A stretch of DNA of 30,149 nucleotides, from contig PBKG01000019.1 of assembly GCA_002722095.1 (NCBI GenBank), forward strand, positions 1 through 30,149, read 5' to 3'. The notes below the pieces were generated by a model. That model ran no database searches, was not told the origin of the DNA, and worked only from the letters and a program-made list of their open reading frames with translations. Below are positions 17,305 to 26,141 of this stretch, in pieces (the first letter of the stretch is position 1; every line of letters starts with the position of its first letter). Made by a program: the position numbers and the translations under genes. The DNA is from Rhodospirillaceae bacterium (GTDB taxonomy: Bacteria; Pseudomonadota; Alphaproteobacteria; UBA8366).

Positions 17305-18188
17305 TGCATTTGGCCCAACGCACGCAACACAGTGGCTCGTGCGGTACGCATGGCGATGAAACAAGCGACAACAGGAACAGCAAAGATCGCTCCCCAATGC
17401 CACGGCGTAAACCGTAAGTCCGGCATCAGCATAGGATCGAATTCTACTACGCCCCAAACAAACACCGACAATGTCGCCGCGGCCAATACCGCACCGGCAA
17501 TCCCTCCCTTCAATGCAAGGCGAAACGCATGGCGCTGGAATTGCCGGGCGATATACCGGTCCGTCGCTCCGATCAAGTGCAGCACCATAATCACGTCGTG
17601 GTGGACCGCGATGCCGCTCCGTGTGGCGAATACCACCGCCGCCACGGCACAACCCGCAATCAAAGCGATAACGCCAGCCGCGAGCAATTGTAGCGCCAAG
17701 ATGAGATCGGCGATTTGCCGACGCCAAACACCATGATCGTCCAGCGACGCATCCGCTACTGCGAGAGTCAACTGTTGGCGTAGTTGCTTAAGGTTGACCT
17801 GAGGCTCTTTGGCAATCGTGACGTCTATCAAATAAGGTAATGGCAAATCGAGCACCGAGGTGCCGGCACCCAGCCACGGCTCGAGCGAAGCGGCCACTTC
17901 GGCAATTGGAACTTGCTTGGCACCAGCAACGCCGGCCGTTCGCGTTAGCACTTGAATCGCGCGTTCGACCCGGCGTGTTGCCTCGTCACCGGTCTCACCT
18001 TCGATCGGTGGAATTTGCACCGTATAGCGCCCGCTCAGCCCTTTCTCCCAAGACGCGGTGGCGCCGGTTAGTACCAGTGCGCCCGCCAACATCAGCATCG
18101 CCAAAAACACCATGACGCTGATGATCCACGGCAAAAGCCGGGTCGCCGGGTCGCTGGTCAAAGGCAGGTCGATACGGTTCCGCAGCAT
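17301..18188 (-). CDS. ftsX: cell division protein FtsX
   Basis: Integral membrane partner of FtsE, 295 residues, with four helices at about 18-41, 161-188, 228-249 and 264-282 and an extracytoplasmic domain between the first two: the classic FtsX layout. The complex couples ATP use by FtsE to activation of cell-wall hydrolases at the septum. An ATG at 18209 would overlap ftsE by 20 nt and lacks a ribosome binding site. The ATG at 18188 lies one nt after the ftsE stop and is preceded by a purine-rich GGAGAGGG, so I prefer it. The next gene, ydcF-like, overlaps it by 4 nt. Confidence 0.9.
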   Translation of the reverse strand: MLRNRIDLPLTSDPATRLLPWIISVMVFLAMLMLAGALVLTGATASWEKGLSGRYTVQIPPIEGETGDEATRRVERAIQVLTRTAGVAGAKQVPIAEVAASLEPWLGAGTSVLDLPLPYLIDVTIAKEPQVNLKQLRQQLTLAVADASLDDHGVWRRQIADLILALQLLAAGVIALIAGCAVAAVVFATRSGIAVHHDVIMVLHLIGATDRYIARQFQRHAFRLALKGGIAGAVLAAATLSVFVWGVVEFDPMLMPDLRFTPWHWGAIFAVPVVACFIAMRTARATVLRALGQMQ

Positions 18189-18189
18189 G

Positions 18190-18864
18190 TTATCCCGCCC
18201 TCTCCGCATCTGGACTGGTCAACATGCCATCCTCCAAATGCAAAACCGGATAATCAAAATGCGAGACCAAGCCTTCATTGTGCGTGGCGATAACGATGGT
18301 CGTGCCGACTTTGTTCAGTTCTTCGAACAGGTAAAGCAACCGAACAGCAATCGCATCGTCCACATTGCCGGTCGGCTCATCGGCCAGCAGCAATTGGGGC
18401 CGGGCTATAACGGCCCGAGCGATCGCCACGCGTTGCTGCTGCCCGCCGGACAAGGTCACCGGCCGCGCATCGAGCTGACCGGCGAGCCCAACCCAACTTA
18501 GGAGCTCGGTAACTTGCTTGGTGATTTGGTCCTCACGCATGCCAGCGACCCGAAGCGGTAACGCGACGTTGTCAAATGCGGACAAATGGTCGAGGAGGCG
18601 AAATTCCTGGAAAACAACTCCGATTTGACGCCGTAATGCGGGTAACTCGTTACGCTGCAACGTGGAAATATCGCGGTCAAACAAGCTGATCAGGCCACGG
18701 CTCGGCCGTTCGGCAAGATACATCAGCTTAAGCATTGAGGATTTACCGGCCCCGCTTGGGCCGGTGACGAACCGAAACGCTCCAGGCTCGAGGCTGAAGG
18801 AAATATCGCTTAAAACCTCAGACCCGGCACCATACCGCATGCCTACATTCTCGAATCGAATCAC
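18190..18864 (-). CDS. ftsE: cell division ATP-binding protein FtsE
   Basis: ABC ATPase of 224 residues with Walker A GPSGAGKS (35-42), Q-loop Gln86, signature LSGGQ (138-142), Walker B LLLADEP (158-164) followed by TGNVD, and the H-loop His195. The Arg-Gln-Ile-Gly-Val-Val-Phe-Gln segment and TGNVD are typical of FtsE and its LolD/MacB relatives; the adjacent ftsX settles the identity. The start codon is GTG. It is the first gene of the ftsE-ftsX-ydcF-plsC operon and is divergent from the zinc-ribbon gene across 217 bp. Confidence 0.95.
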   Translation of the reverse strand: MIRFENVGMRYGAGSEVLSDISFSLEPGAFRFVTGPSGAGKSSMLKLMYLAERPSRGLISLFDRDISTLQRNELPALRRQIGVVFQEFRLLDHLSAFDNVALPLRVAGMREDQITKQVTELLSWVGLAGQLDARPVTLSGGQQQRVAIARAVIARPQLLLADEPTGNVDDAIAVRLLYLFEELNKVGTTIVIATHNEGLVSHFDYPVLHLEDGMLTSPDAERAG

Positions 18865-19004
18865 GCGAAGTTTCTTCTCTCGAAATCGGGCCGGTTTTTA
18901 ATGCCGACGCAAAAAATACACTTATACATTCGCGGAATCCCGCTCTCCACACGCTCTCACCCAAAATGCCACGCAAAACCCAGCTGCGTAAAGCGCCGCG
19001 ACGG

Positions 19005-19033
19005 TTGCAACAGACGATGTGACCACTTAGACT
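19005..19033 (+). promoter_or_regulatory. candidate sigma-70-type promoter
   Basis: TTGCAA (19005-19010) and TAGACT (19028-19033) are separated by exactly 17 bp, about 50 nt upstream of the zinc-ribbon gene start. The match is 4 of 6 in each box, so this is a plausible but unproven promoter. Confidence 0.3.
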
Positions 19034-19081
19034 CACCGCCACAACATTTTGTGCTGACTTTTTGCTGAGTACCTAGATACG

Positions 19082-19996
19082 ATGATTCTCACCTGCCCCC
19101 AATGCGACGCGAAATTCAACATCAAGGACGGCGCGCTTGGCACCGAGGGGCGTAAAGTAAAATGCAGCAAATGCGACAACCGCTGGCATGCGATGCCTGA
19201 CGGCGATCCCGCCGGTGCGGCGCCAGCACCGCCGCCGCCACCACCGGCGCCAGAAGCCGCTCCGCCTCCACCACCGCCGCCAGCGCCAGATACCGAACCG
19301 GAAGCACCATCTGGCGAAGGCGTAGAAATCGATAGCGACGACCCGTTCGCCAATCTCGACGACGATACGCCGGGCGACGCACCCCAAGAAGGCGAGGCAC
19401 CCGCTCAGGCCGGCCAAGATGGAGGTGCAGGGGGCGACCCCTTTGCCGTCGAATCCAGCGAAAATGCCGCGGCGGATGAAGAGATGATGCAGGTGGAACC
19501 GCAGGGAATGCCTCCCGAAAGCCGGTTCGAACCCCCCGAACCTAAACGTTCGATCAGCGCAATTATTGGCTGGATTATCTTCATCGCCGTTATCGTCGTG
19601 ATCGTGCTCGGCGTGACGATGTTCCGCAAAGATTTGGTGACTTTCTATCCGCCCATCAACAAGGTCTTTGAATTGATCGGCATTGCACCGGATACGTTAG
19701 GTCACGGGTTGAAACTTCCCCCCGCGCAGTCATCGCCCCGCCGTGAGGGAAATAGTATCGTGATTACGATAACCGGTGAGATTCACAACACCACCAAGGA
19801 CACCCTCGACGTACCTGCTCTCAAAGGTGACCTCTACAACGCCAAGGGCGAAATCATTTACACCCATTATTTCAAGGCCAGCCAGGCGAAGATTTTGCCG
19901 GGTGAAAAGATCAAATACACCACAGAGGTCAAAGATCCACCGCCGAGGCCGGTGCGAATGGAAATTACCTTTACACGTGATCAGCCGAGTAAATAG
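19082..19996 (+). CDS. MJ0042-type zinc-ribbon / DUF3426 protein
   Basis: Protein of 304 residues. An N-terminal MJ0042-type zinc ribbon has Cys5-x2-Cys8 and Cys28-x2-Cys31 with the family pattern of Lys-rich residues between. A Pro/Ala-rich and acidic linker follows (about 43-150), then a single transmembrane helix (about 161-181) and a C-terminal DUF3426-like beta domain with a G(E)IHNTTKDTLDVPALKGDLY segment. The zinc ribbon is predicted cytoplasmic and the C-terminal domain periplasmic. Alphaproteobacteria often carry such a gene divergent from ftsE, as here, so a link to envelope or division is possible but unproven. It is convergent with the TIGR02302 gene, 27 nt away. Confidence 0.85.
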   Translation: MILTCPQCDAKFNIKDGALGTEGRKVKCSKCDNRWHAMPDGDPAGAAPAPPPPPPAPEAAPPPPPPPAPDTEPEAPSGEGVEIDSDDPFANLDDDTPGDAPQEGEAPAQAGQDGGAGGDPFAVESSENAAADEEMMQVEPQGMPPESRFEPPEPKRSISAIIGWIIFIAVIVVIVLGVTMFRKDLVTFYPPINKVFELIGIAPDTLGHGLKLPPAQSSPRREGNSIVITITGEIHNTTKDTLDVPALKGDLYNAKGEIIYTHYFKASQAKILPGEKIKYTTEVKDPPPRPVRMEITFTRDQPSK

Positions 19997-20023
19997 GCCA
20001 AGGTAGGCCGCGAGCGGCGGGTC

Positions 20024-22645
20024 TTAGAAGCGTTTCAACAACCGTCGATAATATTCTCGCTCCAATTCAGGACGTTCATATTCCCCGGCCCGACGGCGTA
20101 GTTCGTCACGAATTTGCTTTGCATCGTGAATGTCTTGAATACCGGGAATCTCCACATCCTCGCCAAGGTTCTGAGCATTACCTGAGCCGGAGCGATTTTT
20201 GCCGTCGGGTGGGCGGCCAAACGGATCGTTTCGACTTTGCGTCCCTTGCAACCAGTCTTCATCCATGTCGAACGGATCTTCGCCAGCATTCTTAGCCAAG
20301 TTACTCATCGTCGATTTAAGCGATTTCTGCAGAGCTTTGATGACATCGCCCTGATCGGTAACTGACTTACCAGCGTCACCCTGCTTAAGGTGTTTGGAAG
20401 ATTGGCGCATCAGCTTTTCTGCGCTACCCATTTCATCGGGAATCGGGACATTCAACTCCGACACCCTGCGCATAATATCCCCCAGTTGGCCTCGCAGGCT
20501 TTCTTGTTGGTCCACTTCTTCTTTGAGCGAGCGCGTCTTGCCGGATTTCTTACCGGATTTCTGCTTACCGTGTTTATCCCAACCTTCGTCGTTTTCGGGA
20601 CGGAACGGAACGAAGCCTTGAAAGGGAATCGTACGCTGTTTTTTTACCGTAATTTGGTTTCGATCTCGCGCCACCCGATAGGTCTTGTCGAGCAATTCCT
20701 GCTGACCTTTGACCAGTCGTTTTAAATCGTTGACCGTTCGTATTGCCCGCCTGGTCGCCTCGGTTTGCTTCGCGAAACGCTTAATCCGCATATTTTCCAT
20801 CAGTTCCTGAAGCTGCGCCAACATATCGCGCGCCTTTTGCCTCTGACCAGATTGAACAAACCTGCGAATATCTTTCAGCATTCGCATCAAATCTTGACGG
20901 CGAAGCATTTGCGATTTCATGCCTAGGCCGAGCGCTTCGGACGTCTCTTTGTCCATTTCCTTTATCGATTCCGCCAAACGATCGAAGTAATCCGACAAAG
21001 TACGTTGATATTCGTTTAACAGGCGCTCGATCTCAGCGTCGCTGGCATTCTGATTAAGCGCGTCCAGCAAAGCATCCTGGGCCTTTCGCATGGCACGCTC
21101 GCTCAAGCTCAACCGGCCGTCTTCAATGCGAAGCGCGATTTCCCAAAGGAGTTTCTCCATTGTCTGTACGTTTTCCGACTGGTCATAGTGCATTAGCCGG
21201 CGTCCAGCGATGGACAGACCAAGGAATGTAACGAGATCGCCATTGAACTGGTCGTAATGCCAGGAGAGGTTATCGAGCATCACACCGGCGCGCGGTCCAT
21301 AGGTGGAGGGTGCATCGACGAAACGTTTACGTTCCTTGACGATGGTTTGTGCCGCAGGATTGTTGAATCGTCGCTCAGGCAGGACCGTTTGGACTGTCTT
21401 GCTTCGCCCCTTTTGGCCAAGCGCATCGGTCGCAATCAAAGTCACGTCGACCGGCAGGCCAGCCCAACGATGGGCCGTCAAATCTCGGTAAACGGTCGTG
21501 ACAAAATCACGCGCATTGTCGCCTGGCAACGGCAGCTCAATTTCCAAGGGCTTAAATTTGGACTTTGGAGCCGATTCACCGGTTTTGGCTTTGTTTTCTT
21601 TCAACACGCCCGCGTAATAGTCCTTACGCTGAATCGAAGCGATGACCTTGGTCACCCCATAGTCGTCTTTGGCGCCAATATGAAACCGTAACGCATCGCG
21701 TTTCGATTTGACCGGATCGCGAATAAATTCCACCGACGGCGGTTGGTCGGGGATAATATCGATACTCCAGCGGGCGAGGATACTGCCCGACTGGCGAATA
21801 GCTATTTCATTTGGCTGTCTCAAATCAAAGATTATTTGTGCAGTCCCGTCCGAATTACGCTTGAATTTTCTCGGTTCGCCGTCGATCAACAATTCCGCTT
21901 CACCTTCACCGCCGGTTACCTGGGCAGTGAGTTTGCTGCCTTTAGGCACTTTCGCCGAACGCACGGCGAGCGGCCCGCCTTCGGAGCCTCCCGAAGTCAA
22001 AAATACCGGCGGATGGCGGGTATAATCTGGCGGAGTAATCCAGGCATCGGCCGCAGCCACCAAACTCGCATTCCCCGAATCGAAATTCGGCTTGATGGAG
22101 CGCTTGAACCGCTCAGCTATATCGCCCTCGGCGAAAACTGCGCTGATCCCTATCGCCAAAACCAAAGCAAACCGCATTGCCCAGGGATCACGCTTAAACA
22201 ACCCAGGATGCGGCCACCGAAGCCGCAGATTGGACGCGGCCTGTGACATTTGCGATTGATGCATCCGCCATAGCACTTGGCCAGTGGTATCTTCGTCACC
22301 AGCCATCTGACGGTCGCGTATCGCTTCCAGCGGTCGATGCGCAAGGCCACTATCCGCCTCCAATCGACGCTCGACACCGACACCGGACGGTAGCGGAAAG
22401 TAACGAAACCCGCGCCATAGCGCCCACAGCACCGCCGACACCAAAAGTGCTAATACCAATGCATGCAGCCAGCCCGGCAAAAGCGGCAAAAAATCGGAAA
22501 GTGTAAGAAAGACGTAAAGTCCCGCGACGCCGAGTACCGGCCAAATCGCAAGCCAAGTCTGTTCCCAAACCATCAACGTCCACGCCAACGCCCGACGCCA
22601 AATAGCGGGGCGCTGATTCATGGCCGGCTTGGCAGTTTTCGCCAT
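20024..22645 (-). CDS. TIGR02302/DUF4175 membrane protein
   Basis: Protein of 873 residues. N-terminal hydrophobic helices (about 29-50, 57-79 and 157-172) are followed by a periplasmic-looking beta-rich region (about 190-430) and a long, charged helical region with Met-, Gln- and Arg-rich segments (about 480-800, including MRKAQDALLDALNQ and MLAQLQELMENMRIKR). The tail ends in an Arg/Glu-rich YERPELEREYYRRLLKRF motif. This architecture and ending match the alphaproteobacterial TIGR02302 (DUF4175) family; function is unknown. GAGGGAG precedes ATG 22645. It is the last gene after argH-lptM-lysA, 85 nt from lysA, and may be co-transcribed with it. Confidence 0.85.
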   Translation of the reverse strand: MAKTAKPAMNQRPAIWRRALAWTLMVWEQTWLAIWPVLGVAGLYVFLTLSDFLPLLPGWLHALVLALLVSAVLWALWRGFRYFPLPSGVGVERRLEADSGLAHRPLEAIRDRQMAGDEDTTGQVLWRMHQSQMSQAASNLRLRWPHPGLFKRDPWAMRFALVLAIGISAVFAEGDIAERFKRSIKPNFDSGNASLVAAADAWITPPDYTRHPPVFLTSGGSEGGPLAVRSAKVPKGSKLTAQVTGGEGEAELLIDGEPRKFKRNSDGTAQIIFDLRQPNEIAIRQSGSILARWSIDIIPDQPPSVEFIRDPVKSKRDALRFHIGAKDDYGVTKVIASIQRKDYYAGVLKENKAKTGESAPKSKFKPLEIELPLPGDNARDFVTTVYRDLTAHRWAGLPVDVTLIATDALGQKGRSKTVQTVLPERRFNNPAAQTIVKERKRFVDAPSTYGPRAGVMLDNLSWHYDQFNGDLVTFLGLSIAGRRLMHYDQSENVQTMEKLLWEIALRIEDGRLSLSERAMRKAQDALLDALNQNASDAEIERLLNEYQRTLSDYFDRLAESIKEMDKETSEALGLGMKSQMLRRQDLMRMLKDIRRFVQSGQRQKARDMLAQLQELMENMRIKRFAKQTEATRRAIRTVNDLKRLVKGQQELLDKTYRVARDRNQITVKKQRTIPFQGFVPFRPENDEGWDKHGKQKSGKKSGKTRSLKEEVDQQESLRGQLGDIMRRVSELNVPIPDEMGSAEKLMRQSSKHLKQGDAGKSVTDQGDVIKALQKSLKSTMSNLAKNAGEDPFDMDEDWLQGTQSRNDPFGRPPDGKNRSGSGNAQNLGEDVEIPGIQDIHDAKQIRDELRRRAGEYERPELEREYYRRLLKRF

Positions 22646-22665
22646 ATCACTCCCTCGATACCGCT

Positions 22666-22689
22666 CGCCGAACTCCTAGTAATTCGGCG
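22666..22689 (-). terminator. possible hairpin between lysA and TIGR02302 gene
   Basis: A perfect 7-bp inverted repeat (CGCCGAA at 22666-22672, TTCGGCG at 22683-22689) with a 10-nt loop lies in the 85-nt gap after lysA. No U-tract follows on the minus strand, so it may be an attenuating or mRNA-processing structure rather than a terminator. Confidence 0.3.
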
Positions 22690-22730
22690 GTGCTTGCATT
22701 TTTGACACGAACTGCCGGAAAACCGCGGCT

Positions 22731-23999
22731 TTAGGCCTGCCAGTCGGCAAATCGTTCGGGTGCAAGCATATCTTCATAGCTAGGGCGCTCTCGCACAATA
22801 GCAAATTCGTCCCCGCGCACGAGAATTTCCGGGACCAGAGGTCGACTATTGTAAGTTGATGCCATCGATGCACCGTAGGCACCTGCGGATTTGATCGCCA
22901 GTAAATCGCCTTCTGCGACCGGCGGCAGAGCCCGACGGCGAGCAAACGTGTCTCCGGTTTCACAAACCGGCCCGACCACATCGACCAATCCGATATCCGC
23001 ATCGATCGGCGGCTGGCGCACCGGCTGAATACCGTGATGAGCATCATAGAGCGCCGGGCGCATCAAATCGTTCATCGCCGCATCGACGATTGCAAACCGA
23101 CGTTCGCCACCCTCTTTGAGATAGACCACTTTGGTCACCAACAGCCCCGCATTACCGGCCACGATCCGCCCGGGCTCGAACATCAAGGTACATCCGAGAT
23201 CGCCAACGGTTTCCTCAACCATTTGCGCGTAAACATCGGGTAGCGGCGGTATATCCGCATCCTCGTTATAGGGAATGCCAAGCCCTCCCCCTAGATCGAG
23301 CCGACGTATTTCGTGTCCAGCGACGCGCAATTGACGAACCAGCTGAGCCAACCGCGTAAACGCAGTCCGAAATGGCGCCAAGTCAGTGAGTTGCGAGCCG
23401 ATGTGCACCGCTACCGCCACAGGCTGAATTCCTGGAAGTTGGGCCGCACGATCATAGACCGCACCGGCGGCGGCGATATCGATTCCAAATTTATCTTCCT
23501 GGCGACCGGTCGCGATCTTGTCATGGGTATCCGCATCCACATCCGGATTTACCCTAACTGCGACCTCCGCCTCCACGCCCATTGCGGTAGCCACTTCCGA
23601 AAGCGCTTCCAATTCAGGTAGCGATTCCACATTGATCTGCAGGATTCCTTGCTCAAGCGCAAAGCGCATTTCATCTTTAGTTTTACCCACACCGGAAAAA
23701 ACGACCCGGTCCGCCGGAACACCCGCCGCTAAAGCTCGGCGCAATTCGCCCTCCGACACCACATCAGCGCCAGCGCCAAGCGCGGCCAAGGTACGGATAA
23801 CGGCAAGATTGGGGTTTGCTTTGACCGCAAAACAGACAAGCGTGTCGCGACCGCTAAATGCTTCGCTGAAGAGACGAAATTGATAGGTCAGCGTTGCTGC
23901 CGAATAGCAATAGAACGGGGTGCCGACGGAATCTGCGATTTTTTCCAGCGCCACATCTTCGGCATACAGCGCGCCATCGCGATACTCGAAATGGTTCAT
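22731..23999 (-). CDS. lysA: diaminopimelate decarboxylase
   Basis: PLP enzyme of 422 residues making L-lysine from meso-diaminopimelate. Lys60 in FAVKANPN is the PLP lysine; HIGSQ near 200, LGGGLGIPY near 240 and EPGR near 280 are the conserved phosphate- and substrate-binding motifs of fold type III decarboxylases. The late CETGDTFA segment supplies the conserved Cys and Glu of the partner active site. The start codon overlaps the stop of the small lipoprotein gene by 4 nt (ATGA), so translation is coupled. It sits in an argH-lptM-lysA cluster common in alphaproteobacteria. Confidence 0.95.
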   Translation of the reverse strand: MNHFEYRDGALYAEDVALEKIADSVGTPFYCYSAATLTYQFRLFSEAFSGRDTLVCFAVKANPNLAVIRTLAALGAGADVVSEGELRRALAAGVPADRVVFSGVGKTKDEMRFALEQGILQINVESLPELEALSEVATAMGVEAEVAVRVNPDVDADTHDKIATGRQEDKFGIDIAAAGAVYDRAAQLPGIQPVAVAVHIGSQLTDLAPFRTAFTRLAQLVRQLRVAGHEIRRLDLGGGLGIPYNEDADIPPLPDVYAQMVEETVGDLGCTLMFEPGRIVAGNAGLLVTKVVYLKEGGERRFAIVDAAMNDLMRPALYDAHHGIQPVRQPPIDADIGLVDVVGPVCETGDTFARRRALPPVAEGDLLAIKSAGAYGASMASTYNSRPLVPEILVRGDEFAIVRERPSYEDMLAPERFADWQA

Positions 24000-24124
24000 T
24001 GGGTGGCGGGATAGCTACGCGGATAGGTACTTTTTCCGGGTGCCTTGGGGTCGTTCTTGACGCCGCAGGAGACCACCGTCAGGGTCATCATGGCCAAAAT
24101 TAGGGCCGTCAGAACTTTTCTCAC
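23996..24124 (-). CDS. lptM: small LptM-like lipoprotein
   Basis: A 42-residue lipoprotein gene between argH and lysA. The GTG start at 24124 overlaps the argH stop by 4 nt (GTGA), and its TGA overlaps the lysA ATG by 4 nt (ATGA), so three genes are read in tight coupling. The product has two basic residues (RK), a hydrophobic stretch and a lipobox VVS-Cys with Cys20, then Gly and a short Lys/Pro/Tyr-rich tail ([13 protein letters not shown]). This matches the small lipoproteins (LptM/YifL type) usually found before lysA, whose E. coli member assists assembly of the LPS translocon LptD. The name rests on size, lipobox and position. Confidence 0.75.
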   Translation of the reverse strand: MRKVLTALILAMMTLTVVSCGVKNDPKAPGKSTYPRSYPATQ

Positions 24125-25503
24125 AGGTAACGCTCCTTTGCCGCTGCAATCGCTTCGCGTACGCGCTCTGGCGCGGTGCCGCCGAAACTGGTGCGGCTCG
24201 CTGCTGACGCGTCATTGCTCAACACCGAGTATACAGCCTCTGTGATGCCTTCTGCCACCTGCTGCATTTCCGCAAGTGGCAATTCGGCAAGCGCGCAGCC
24301 TTTCTCTTCCGCCCGGGCCACTAAGGTGCCCGTGACATGATGAGCGTCGCGGAACGGCATTCCCAGCTCCCGCACGAGCCAGTCGGCAAGATCGGTCGCG
24401 GTCGGGAAACCATCTTCCAGTGCCCGCGCCATGGCGTCTTTGTTCACGGTCATATCCGCGGACATACCTGCTAGGGCCGCAATTACAAGAGAAAGCGAGT
24501 CCGCCGCATCAAACACCGGTTCCTTGTCTTCCTGCAAATCCTTGGCATAGGCGAGGGGCAACCCCTTCATCACCACTAATAGGCCCTGCAACGCGCCCAG
24601 AATACGCCCGCTCTTGCCGCGCGCCAGCTCGGCCGCATCGGGGTTGCGCTTCTGCGGCATAATCGAGGAACCAGTACTAAAAGCATCGCTAAGACTGATG
24701 AATCCGAATTGCGGCGAGGCCCAAAGCACTATTTCCTCGGCAAGACGCGAAAGATGTACTGCGGAGATCGCCGCCGTGCTCAAAAATTCGGCCGCGAAAT
24801 CCCTCGCCGATACCGCATCGAGCGAATTCGCCATCGGTCTATCGAATCCAAGAGCCGAGGCTGTCGCCTCTCGATCTATAGGAAAGGACGTACCCGCCAA
24901 AGCGGCAGCACCGAGTGGACTTTCGTTGACTCTTTTCCGGCAATCGTCGAAGCGGCTCCGATCGCGGCCGACCATTTCCACGTAAGCCAGCATATGATGG
25001 CCGAACGTCACCGGTTGTGCCGGCTGAAGATGGGTAAAGCCCGGCAACAAGGTATCGGAATGGGTTTCGGCTTGACCGATAAGAGCCGATTGCAACTCTT
25101 GTAACTGGCTATCGAGCCCGTCGATCGCGTCCCTTATCCAAAGCCTGAAATCTGTAGCCACCTGATCATTCCGGCTGCGGGCGGTGTGAAGCCGGCCTGC
25201 GGCCTCACCGATCATGTCTTTTAGCCGCGATTCGATATTTAAGTGGATATCTTCCAACGCGGTTTTGAATTCGAACTTTCCGCTCTCGATTTCTACCAAG
25301 ATTTTGTCGAGTCCCTCCGCAATTGCGGCGCCGTCGTCCTCGCTGATGATACCTTGGGCCACAAGCATCTCCGCATGCGCCTTCGAACTCGCGATATCGT
25401 GAGCGAAAAGGCGCTGATCGAAATCGACGGAGGCGTTAATCCGCTCCATAATAGCCGAAGGTCCGGCGGCAAACCGCCCACCCCACATTTCGTTTTTACT
25501 CAT
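24121..25503 (-). CDS. argH: argininosuccinate lyase
   Basis: Homotetrameric lyase splitting argininosuccinate to arginine and fumarate, 460 residues. Motifs numbered from ATG 25503 are TARSRNDQ (107-114), [10 protein letters not shown] (155-164) and the fumarase/aspartase signature [11 protein letters not shown] (278-288), whose loop bears the catalytic serine. A GTG at 25512 is in frame, but the ATG gives the typical opening [11 protein letters not shown], so I use it. Neither has a strong ribosome binding site. The divergent tlpA-like gene starts only 13 nt away, so the argH promoter must lie largely inside that gene. It is the first gene of the argH-lptM-lysA cluster. Confidence 0.95.
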   Translation of the reverse strand: MSKNEMWGGRFAAGPSAIMERINASVDFDQRLFAHDIASSKAHAEMLVAQGIISEDDGAAIAEGLDKILVEIESGKFEFKTALEDIHLNIESRLKDMIGEAAGRLHTARSRNDQVATDFRLWIRDAIDGLDSQLQELQSALIGQAETHSDTLLPGFTHLQPAQPVTFGHHMLAYVEMVGRDRSRFDDCRKRVNESPLGAAALAGTSFPIDREATASALGFDRPMANSLDAVSARDFAAEFLSTAAISAVHLSRLAEEIVLWASPQFGFISLSDAFSTGSSIMPQKRNPDAAELARGKSGRILGALQGLLVVMKGLPLAYAKDLQEDKEPVFDAADSLSLVIAALAGMSADMTVNKDAMARALEDGFPTATDLADWLVRELGMPFRDAHHVTGTLVARAEEKGCALAELPLAEMQQVAEGITEAVYSVLSNDASAASRTSFGGTAPERVREAIAAAKERYL

Positions 25504-25516
25504 CGGGGACACCCAA

Positions 25517-26086
25517 TTGTCCGCATTTATTAATAACTATCTCAAACCCGTCTTGTTGGGCCTGCTGGCCATCGGTGCGCTAATCGCATTTTTTGCCGGT
25601 GGACAGCGCGAAGTGCCGCCGCAGACGGGCACTATGCAGAATTTTATCCTCAACCAGCGGGTCAAACCAGCGCCGCCGATACCATTTCGTGACGCAGACG
25701 GCAACGAAAAGGTGGTAAGCGATTTTCAAGGTCAAGTATTGCTGATCAATTTTTGGGCCACTTGGTGTGCACCCTGCATCCGCGAACTACCCTCAATTGC
25801 CGCATTACACGATGCCGAAGCCGGTCGCCGCTTCAAAGTTTTGGCGATCAGTGCGGATTTTAATGGTGCCAAAGTCGCAGCGCCTTTTCTTCAGAAACTC
25901 GGGCTTGAGAAACTGCCGCTTTACCTAGACCCCGAAATGGAGTTCGCCCGCGCAGTCGGCGTAAAAAGCCTACCGACTACCATCCTGATCGATCGACGCG
26001 GCAATATTACCGGACACCTCGTAGGTATCGCGGAATGGGATAGTGCCGAAGCAAAGGCACTAATCGACTTTTATAAACAGAGGTGA
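25517..26086 (+). CDS. TlpA-like membrane-anchored thioredoxin
   Basis: Protein of 189 residues with an N-terminal transmembrane anchor (about 10-27) and a periplasmic thioredoxin fold of the TlpA/ResA type. The active site is WCAPC at 83-87 in [17 protein letters not shown], and the cis-Pro segment is [10 protein letters not shown]. It probably reduces periplasmic disulfides or helps cytochrome c or cytochrome oxidase copper-site maturation, as TlpA-type proteins do. The start appears to be TTG 25517, since the next in-frame Met (residue 40) would lose the anchor; GGGGA 8 nt upstream could serve as ribosome binding site. It is divergent from argH with only 13 nt between the start codons. Confidence 0.85.
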   Translation: MSAFINNYLKPVLLGLLAIGALIAFFAGGQREVPPQTGTMQNFILNQRVKPAPPIPFRDADGNEKVVSDFQGQVLLINFWATWCAPCIRELPSIAALHDAEAGRRFKVLAISADFNGAKVAAPFLQKLGLEKLPLYLDPEMEFARAVGVKSLPTTILIDRRGNITGHLVGIAEWDSAEAKALIDFYKQR

Positions 26087-26089
26087 CGA

Positions 26090-26139
26090 AACCGTTGGCG
26101 GATGACATCACCCGCCACGTCAAGGTGATGACGACGGTT
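26090..26139. terminator. composite inverted repeat between tlpA and etfA
   Basis: In the 55-nt gap between convergent genes, AACCGT (26090-26095) pairs with ACGGTT (26134-26139), enclosing a second pair GGCGG (26097-26101) and CCGCC (26112-26116). The outer stem alone would span a long loop; the inner hairpin is short with no T-tract. It is a weak candidate for a bidirectional terminator. Confidence 0.3.
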
Positions 26140-26141
26140 GC

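Noticed and set aside
17305..17727. A 141-codon N-terminal extension of the YdcF-like protein
   Set aside because: It lies entirely within ftsX in another frame, is Arg/Cys-rich and unlike the family. The ATG at 17304 gives the normal start and a 4-nt overlap.
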